A stretch of 64,000 nt of DNA, from assembly GCA_019914945.1 (NCBI GenBank), contig CM034101.1, positions 13,031,188-13,095,187 of the forward strand. The letters are read 5' to 3'. The stretch's first letter is position 1; each line of letters begins with the position of its first letter. Shown piece after piece: positions 56,562 to 64,000 of the stretch. This DNA is from Typha latifolia (lineage: Eukaryota; Streptophyta; Magnoliopsida; Poales; Typhaceae). Below the pieces are notes generated by a model that was not told the DNA's origin, ran no database searches, and worked only from the letters and a program-made list of their open reading frames with translations. Both the position numbers and the translations under genes were made by a program.

Positions 56562-59500
56562 TAGCTACTGATTTGTGTTATTCATTCATAAAGATAGTAT
56601 TGCAGTAACTTACAAGAAAGTTCTGAATGATCTTTGCTATGTTTTATTGTCTTACAATCAACTTAAGTTGATCTTCAATCAAGCATAATCCTTATATGGC
56701 ATGGGTGCTGCAATAGATAGTACAGCATGTACAACAAGCTACAGAAACTGACAAGCTACACATCCTTTGCTTCCTGTGGCATTGAACCTACCATAAGAAG
56801 ATGTTGTAGGTCATATACTTCCATCCAAGTTAACATTTCTTCCTTAACACCAATGCAAGCCTGGACCTTTAACCACCTCACTTATCTGAACCTTGCCCTC
56901 TCATGGATCTAATATATGGCCCTCCACACAAGCACTGACCCTCACATCATAATTATAACTAGCTATGCTCAAAAAGTTTTCGGAACTGTTTGGATCCATT
57001 AGAAATCCTCCAGAGATATCTTCCCAAACATCCAATATGACCTCCTCCTGCTATAAACACTGTAAATTGCATTATTTACTTCAATCAAACGTATGCCATC
57101 AGGGATTTAATTTACAGTACAAAAGCTTGGAATGCGTTCTAGTTTTTTTTAAAGAACTCAAAATGCATTGGCCAGTAGTTTAATTTATCAGACTTAGATT
57201 CATCTTCTCAAACCTTAGCAAACTATTGCAGTTATTAGTTGCATTAGTGTATAATTGAGCTAGACGCTCTACTAGGCTTTGAAATTATTCATTTGGTTCT
57301 AATTTCTGCATTGGCAGCAGAGAGCCCTTTTGATTCCTCATCCTAGTCCTAGAAATGATATGTCGCTCTTATTATCTACACGATATTACATTGAATAGAT
57401 AGAGGTGCTCGAAAATGCATCAGAGGATGAATGGCAAGTGCTGTCCAATTGTTTTATCATTGAAAATGGAAGATCATGATGTTCATTGTTCCTTCTGTCA
57501 GTCTTATTGAAATCATCTTCATGGTTTCTACAATCACATGACAAATTATCAGATAGGGGTCATGTAGTGGTATCTGCCAGCTAAATCAATTTTATCTTCT
57601 AGCACTTTGCTGGATCATCAAAACCTACATCAGGAAAATCATCTGACTTGAAAATGGTAATCATTCTCTTCTCTTTAGCATCACATATTTTGACAAGATT
57701 TTCAGGGTTTGTTGTAATCTTCTAGGTAGTTAAGTATTGGTGGTGTAATCTGCTATCATATTAACTACTGAGGTTATCCCTGGGAATTGCTTATTCTAGG
57801 ATTTAATATGCATGATACATTCTAGTCTTATAAAGTTGCCAAGTAATTATTCTTATGTGCTTCGTATGAGGATAAGCCGAACATTGAATGAGAGATCACA
57901 TTGGTCATATTAGATAAATGTCAAAAACTTGCTTAGTGTCTATGTACCTATAAGTTAACATAATTCGGAAATGGAAAGGGTCTGACATAATTGATTATTG
58001 CCTGCTACTAATACTTCAGATTATATCTTGCATAGTTGGTCAGATTTTATGGTGTGAATCATAGTCGCCCATATGCAGTCAGTCTATGTAGATATAACTT
58101 CTAATTCTGGAATCCTGTGAGGGAGGTGAAATTTCTCCATCTACTATATGAACATGAACTCTTGTTTATATTCCTTCCACAATTATCCTTTCTATATCAA
58201 GTTTAGTCAGAGCGCTTGTTATCTTCTTCAGTCTATACAGTATACAAGGAGTGAAGATGGCTTCTTTTGCTTGAAAACTAGTGTTGCATAAGGTGAAAAA
58301 TGTCCAAATGATCATTTCAGCTTGTTCTTTTCTTTCCAAACAAAAGAGCAAATGGAAAGAGACTGGGAGCATCTGGTACATAAGTGCCAACAAAGTGGAT
58401 GCCGCGACTCATTTGAAAAGAAGACTTTGGTACAAAATTTGTTTCATTTGGTAACTTATTGGAGTACTTCCTTCCTGTTGAGTCATTCTTTTCTAAGCTT
58501 CAATTATGATGGGTTCTTATTAAGTTTTTAGGCCTGTGTCAATTCTAGTGCAAGAGACCTTAGGTTTCACAGCTTTCCAATTTCCAAGAATCATAACTGG
58601 TGACTGGTGAGATGGATTTTGACTTAGATTCGAGCCAAATAAAGAAGGTACACCAGTCCAGTGCCCAATACTTATGCAACTGGGTTCAGACTTCGAAAGC
58701 CGAGGAGAGTCAGTAAATCCTCTGAGATGATAGCTTTCTAGACTGCAGCAATCTGCCCAGCAAAAGTATTGGCTGCAGCTTAAATCGATGCAAGTGAAAA
58801 TTGGGTGCATAGAGTAAAAAACTCGAGTGTTACATTCTGCTTTAATCTCTTTCAACTCTGAGACCACTCGCGCTTATACTTTTATGCAAAGTGGACAGAT
58901 AAGATAACCTACTTTTCATAGGTGGAAAAAGGTGGAGTTGAAGGTCCTAATTAATGGCAGTGGGGGCAAGAATATTACAATGAGTATTAGTAACAGTAAT
59001 ATTGTGTTACACAGGTATTAATCATTATTGTTTTAACCCTGTGACATGTAACATCATATTTAGGGGAGAATATATTCACCCCCTTGTAGTTAGGCCAAAT
59101 GTTAAGAGTGCTTTCCGAAATTTTTATTTATATCGGTTAACTCTTCATAGTTTATATCGATTTAAACTAACTGTGGAGATAATTTTTTGTTAAAATTTCT
59201 AAAACTTAGAAGACTCTTTTTAGAAGAGAAAATTTTGACCATTTTGCTCTTTATATTATTATTAGCATCTAAAATGGAAAAGTTAGAAAGATTGAACCCT
59301 AGATTTTTTCCTGAAATTTATATAACTCAAGAATTTTTTTTTTTTTTTAAAGAAAAAAATTAGTTAAGCCTGCCCGCCCAATTAGGCAATTATAAATTTA
59401 TGATGCTCCATGGTTATCGTCCTCTCGTTCGGTGTATTATCTAAACATTCTCGTAAAACAAAAGAAAAGGTTGCCAAGAAAGAAACCAATAGAAAAATGA

Positions 59501-60102
59501 GAAGTTCACAGTTGCCAAAACCGCATCATATAAGCCTAGACATGGACGCAAAGTAGCCCACGATCTGCATCCTCTACGGTGTGCAAAAACCCTTTTTTGC
59601 ACACCTTCTCTCGTTGCTAGTACTATCAGTCACAGCGCTAACAGCAAACCAATGCCCCTCCCTCCCTCTCCTTTCCCAAATTCCACGCTCCAAATCCCAA
59701 GAAGCACTCACGTTTTACCTTCTCCCCCAAGCCTTAATTAACAAACAGCATTGCTAATTCCAGCTCTTCTTTTCAGCCACTAGTCTTGTTGCTAATGAGC
59801 TGGCTCTTCAAAATGTAGTGATGAATAGGTGTGCACACACACATACAAAAAAAAAGAAGACACACCTCCCTATGAATTCAAAGTTCGAAATCCAACAGTC
59901 CATGGAGTCAAAGCCCGCTCTGAGTCCACCAGATCACCACCTCCTCTCCCACCCAACAGATCAGATTCTCTCCTCTGCATCCTTTTCTCAGAAGCAGCCA
60001 AGCCCACTACTACCAGTCCTGTCTCCAATTCAGTTAAAATCACCCTCATTCCGCCCTTTTATTCTCATTTCCTCCGCTCTCACCAAACTCTATTTCCTCA
60101 CC

Positions 60103-60104
<2 letters not shown>

Positions 60105-60167
<63 letters not shown>
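60105..60167. repeat. compound (CT)n(AT)n microsatellite
   Basis: About 20 CT units followed by about 11 AT units, roughly 140 bp upstream of the PDLP TATA box. Likely length-polymorphic. Confidence 0.92.
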
Positions 60168-60308
60168 AATCTTTTATAACATAATTTGTATCAAACTATA
60201 TAATTTGTGATTACCAACAATATAAAAAGCTTAAGTTTACATGAGCTCCCGAGCTTTAAAATAAGCCCCACTTGAAGATCTCCTCCCCTAGGTTGCAAAA
60301 CTTGTGAT

Positions 60309-60315
60309 TATAAAA
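60309..60315 (+). promoter_or_regulatory. TATA box of the PDLP gene
   Basis: TATAAAA, followed by a pyrimidine-rich stretch (CTTCTCTCATCTAC) where transcription would start about 30 bp on. This implies a 5' leader of about 350 nt with GA tracts at 60502-60522 and 60670-60690. Confidence 0.55.
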
Positions 60316-60696
60316 GGCATGGCCCTTCTCTCATCTACTTAATTCTCCCATATTCTCATTCAATTCACTCCTCCTTCATCACTCTCATTATAACCCATCT
60401 CCAGCTCATGTGAGCCTCACCTAGGTTAGACAAGAAAGCTTGAATTAAGGTTAAGCCAGCTATCCAATTTCACTTCCAAATATTCCCCCTCATAAATTTA
60501 GAGAGAGAGAGAGAGAGAGAGCAAAGCAACTAAGCAAGCCGATATCTTCCCTTCTTTACTCCTTTCCAGCTCCATCACATTGAAGTAGCCTTTCTTTTTT
60601 TCCTAAAAAGAAAAAAAAAGTTTACATAAAACATTACTGCCCAGGAGGCTCAGAGGGAAAGAGAAAGAAAGAGGGAGAGAGAGAGAGAAACCCTAG

Positions 60697-62189
60697 ATGG
60701 GCATTTCCAAAGCCCACCACCCTCCTCTTCCACCACCATTGCTCCCAATCTTAACTTCTTCTCTCTTCCTCCTCTCTCTTCTTCCTCCCATCTCCGGTGC
60801 CGACCTCTACGCGCTGGTCTACAAGGGCTGCGCCAACCAGACCTTCGGCGGCGGAGGTGGCAGCGCCGCCTCGTTGCAGACCCTCGGCGCTCTCTCCTCC
60901 GCCCTCACCGCACAATCCGCCACCTCCAAGTTCTACAAGACTACCTCCTCCGGCGGCGGCGCCGCCCTCTTCGGCCTCTTCCAGTGCCGTGGCGACCTCT
61001 CCCCCACTGACTGCGCATCCTGCGTCGCACGCGCCATCCCGATGTGGTCGGCTCTCTGCGGCGGCGGCGCCGTCGCAGCCCGCATCCAGCTAACCGGATG
61101 CCTCGCCCTCTACGAGGTCTCCGGGTTCCCCCAGGTCTCCGGCACCCAGATGCTCTTCAAGACGTGCGGTTCCGGCGGTGGAGGCAGCGGCTTCGAGGTC
61201 CGGCGGGACACTGCTTTCGCGCAGCTCCAGAGCGGGGTGGGCGGCGGAGCCGGGTTCTACGCGACGAGCTACGAGAAGGTGTACGCGATGGCGCAGTGCG
61301 AAGGGGATCTTTCAACCGGAGATTGTAATGATTGCGTGACCCAGGCGGTGCAGAAGTCGGAGGTGGAGTGCGGCGGCGCGCCGTCGGGCCAGGTCTATCT
61401 TGACAAGTGCTACATCAGCTACAGCTACTACCCTGATGGGGTGCCCCATGGTGGTGGTGGCGGCGGCGGTGGAGGCGGCAGCGGCGGCGGCGGATTAGGA
61501 GGTAATGGCTTCTCCCATTCTTGTATTGTTCTACGAGAGCTATTTTAGTGTTTGTTTGGATCCGAGGTTGGTCTTATGGATTCATATTGCATTGATCTAG
61601 ACTCATTTTTTTTATCTTAATCTTTGTATTACGCTTAATTTCTTTTCATTTTTTTTATATCTGGTGTATGCTTTTATTTTATATTTTCACTTATCTCATC
61701 AGAGTTGAATGCAGTCAATTCTTTTATTTGAATCAAGAGTTAATTTCACCGATGCGTATCACATTAATTTCTCTTGATCAAATTCCTTCTGGTTTGGATT
61801 TTATTCCTATTTATTTACACTTCCTCTTAAATTTCTCATGATGGTTTGATTCTGAGAAGAATGCATCCATTTTTATCACATTTTTGAGACCTTTCCTCAG
61901 GGTTTCCTTTAATTTACCACATCGATTATGTTGGTTTTGTGGTGCAGGGCAGCAAACAGGGAAGACAGTGGCCATTGTGGTGGGAGGAGCAGCAGGGGTT
62001 GGATTTTTGGTGATTTGCTTGCTTTTTGCTAGAAGCCTGCTGAAGAAAAAAGATGGTGAGTAGAACCAAGAACCATTCTCTTCTATCTCTGTTTATTTAC
62101 TTCATGTCTAACACTGATTGAAAAGAAAAAGGAGAAAAAGGTTGGTCTTATTCTTTTGTGCTTTTAATTTTGGGCTTGCAGATTATTGA
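60697..62189 (+). CDS. PDLP: plasmodesmata-located protein (DUF26 / cysteine-rich repeat secretory protein)
   Basis: Three exons: 60697-61501, 61948-62055 and 62182-62189, giving 306 residues. Donors are GTAATG and GTGAGT; acceptors are GGTGCAG and TTGCAG. A signal peptide (about residues 1-34, LLPILTSSLFLLSLLPPISG) precedes two DUF26 domains, each with the C-X8-C-X2-C signature (Cys97/106/109 and Cys201/210/213). A Gly-rich linker (252-273) follows. Exon 2 gives one membrane helix (about 275-296, VAIVVGGAAGVGFLVICLLF), and a short cytosolic tail ends KKKDDY. This is the PDLP architecture: DUF26 receptor-like proteins at plasmodesmata that affect callose and cell-to-cell movement, with no kinase domain. 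The three-codon last exon is supported by the KKKDDY ending. GC content is high in exon 1. Confidence 0.9.
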
Positions 62190-62660
62190 GAGGGTTGGTG
62201 GTGATAGGTAGGAAAGCCACAGAGGAGTTAACAGGGGAAATCAATGTTTGTCCCTTTGGAAATGGATGGGTTACAGAGGGTTTTTTTTGGCTTTTTCGTC
62301 CTCTGGCCATGTGAGTGCTATCATCCAGTATGTGAGAGAGAGAGAGAGAAAGAGAGAGAGGGGGGGATGGGATGATGGGGGATTGGGTAGAAGATATGGA
62401 TTTCATTTCAAGAATTGGCAGTTTGGCACTACTCTGCCTCTCACTGTTTGCAAAGATGCTCTCTGTTTCTTGGCTCACTCCCCTTGTACATCTGTCTCTA
62501 CGCAGAGATCTGTACACAACTATAGCTTCACGGGATTTTTCAATGGAATACTTGCTTTGATTAGTTAAACATTGGATTACATATGAATGAGTTCGGATAT
62601 AATGCTGCTGCTACTTAGAAATGTGATGTTCAAAGTTTTTGTTTTTGGTTTTTATGTTGC
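62190..62660 (+). other. presumed 3' UTR of the PDLP gene
   Basis: Non-coding DNA after the PDLP stop with a GAGAGA tract (62334-62362). Short open frames here have no support as genes. Confidence 0.45.
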
Positions 62661-62724
62661 CTTCTTCTTCTTCTTCTTCTTCTTCTTCTTCTTCTTCTTC
62701 TTCTTCTTCTTCTTCTTCTTCTTC
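62661..62724 (+). repeat. (TTC)n microsatellite
   Basis: About 21 uninterrupted TTC units. An open frame through it reads as a poly-Ser run and is not a gene. Confidence 0.95.
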
Positions 62725-64000
62725 CTTAACCTCCAAATTTAAGCTAGCTTTTACCTACATTCTTACTTCTTGTAACTGCACATATTTTTGTCATCGCTTG
62801 AGATACAGAAGCCATTTGGGTTGTACGTGCACTGCTACTATATATCTGTTCTTTTCATGATATGGTAGGAATTGCTACTGATTCAAAATCTTTTTCTTGT
62901 GATCCATCAGGCTTTTAATGGAGGGTAGAAGGAGATCTGATTGTTTGATATTCATTTAAAGAGTAGATCAATGAATAAAGAATGGTTCTTTTTTGTTTCA
63001 ATTTTGATTTAGATTGTACTGTTCATGTATTACAGGATTTTAGGTTATTCTGGTTTATGTTACTATATCAACAGCAACACTATGAAGTATATGACCTTGC
63101 TCATCAAATATCTATCTAAACGCCGTTTTAATAATAATAACCACCCTATTTAGAAAATTTGCAATTAGAAAAAGGTCAGGGACCTTTAATCAATCTTGTG
63201 ATTTATTCCTCATCATGTTGATGGCGATATGATTAGGGCAACTGATTAGTGGAGCCAGATTTGGTTGCTTTCTGCGTGCAAGCATTGAAGTTTTTCCAGG
63301 AAAATATATTCCAAGTATTAAAGACAACCTAAAATACTATTATTATGGCAACATATATATATATATATATATATATTGATGCTATTTTTTATCTTTTGCT
63401 CTATTTTTAAAGGTTCTGATACAGTTTTAGTGATTCATGTTAATACATTCCTTTTGTTTTAAATATTCTTCTCTCACAAGTGGGCGGAATCGCTCTCTCT
63501 TTCTTTTCTTCTATCATTTTGAACTTTTCGAAGAAACATTTTAAACATCTTCATGCCAATCGGAGTGATTCATGTAGTGGGGTTGGGAGTACGATGAGTT
63601 CTGAGTGCGGGTGCTGTCAAGTCCTCGTAAAACGTGTTAGATTATTTTGGTATTTTATCCGACATAAAATGAACATAAACAATGGTCTCCGTAGTTTTCA
63701 TTTTCACGTGTATTATAATTTTACTGCTATATTAATTATCAATATTTCAGTATGTTCGTAACCATTCGTGACAAAATAGACTTGTAAATTGTAAGCATTG
63801 CTTGTTTACTCGATTGTCAAACGAGAGGTAGTAAGTAGTATCATATCTCCCAAGTGGGGAGAGCATCCCCATCACCCACCAGATGACAATTTTCCCTCTG
63901 CCGACTTTTTGACCATTTCTTTATTTAACTCAACAGTACATTAGACTAGACAGTGGGTCAACTCTTTGTATTAATTAAACTGAACAACTTAGCTAAAACT
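62725..64000. other. intergenic DNA at the right edge
   Basis: No gene supported. An AATAAA at 62974-62979 could be a distal polyadenylation signal for the PDLP gene. A (TA)n run lies at 63352-63376. The remainder is AT-rich. Confidence 0.5.

Larger units (their letters stand above)
55610..60300. other. intergenic region between TOM9-2 and the PDLP gene
   Basis: About 4.7 kb without a gene I can support. It holds the 72-bp tandem repeat (56418-56561) and microsatellites before the PDLP promoter. A minus-strand stretch near 58867-58520 has an open frame of 115 residues (including SIGHWTGVPSLFGSNLSQNP) that resembles no family I recognise. The rest is AT-rich and non-repetitive within this window. 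Confidence 0.5.

Noticed and set aside
59818..60179. Two overlapping 116-residue open frames before the PDLP gene
   Set aside because: They run through the CT/AT microsatellite upstream of the PDLP TATA box and have no coding signature beyond it.
62639..62860. Poly-Ser open frame
   Set aside because: Translation of the TTC microsatellite.

Overview
This is plant nuclear DNA, most likely from a monocot. The evidence is spliced genes with GT-AG introns, strong GC enrichment at the 5' ends of coding sequences against AT-rich intergenic DNA, and plant-specific families: a TOM9-type mitochondrial import receptor, a plasmodesmata-located DUF26 protein, a plant C2-domain protein and a plant TPR protein. 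L1-type LINEs, LTR-like pieces and non-autonomous MULE/hAT elements fill much of the rest. I cannot name the species. There is no CRISPR array, operon or prokaryotic feature.

Layout. About 0.45-18.6 kb is a large interrupted inverted repeat. Its arms (about 450-3180 and 16915-18570) are nested with DNA transposons. Between them lie a degraded LINE lacking its 3' half (3290-7085), a 5'-truncated copy of the TPR gene (7086-8820), a minisatellite (9599-10187), a small four-hydrophobic-segment protein gene (copy A, 10291-10788), a tandemly duplicated insertion (12.7-14.4 kb), and an inverted copy of the same gene's downstream flank (copy B). Then come an unrecognised GC-rich gene fragment (19-19.6 kb), another inverted flank copy (C, 20.8-22.8 kb), intact gene copy D (23920-24432), a nest of LINE and LTR-like pieces (26.1-34.1 kb), intact gene copy G on the minus strand (36524-37033) with a TATA box, an LTR-like stretch (37.8-39.6 kb), a near-complete but frameshifted LINE with a hAT element inside its RNase H region (39.6-45.2 kb), the truncated gene copy E (45375-45506) with its flank to 48.2 kb, and a short extra fragment F (48.6-49.2 kb).

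From 50.5 kb onward the DNA is ordinary low-copy genic sequence: a three-exon TPR gene on the minus strand (50998-52919), a single-exon C2-domain gene (53675-54475), a TOM9-type gene (54977-55279), a 5-kb intergenic stretch, and a three-exon PDLP/DUF26 gene (60697-62189).

The most interesting structure is the repeated amplification, in alternating orientation, of one unit: a gene for an unrecognised small membrane protein plus 2-3 kb of downstream DNA. Three copies keep an open reading frame with an identical C-terminus, one is 5'-truncated, and several are flank-only. The copies also give empty-site evidence for the transposons that landed in individual copies.
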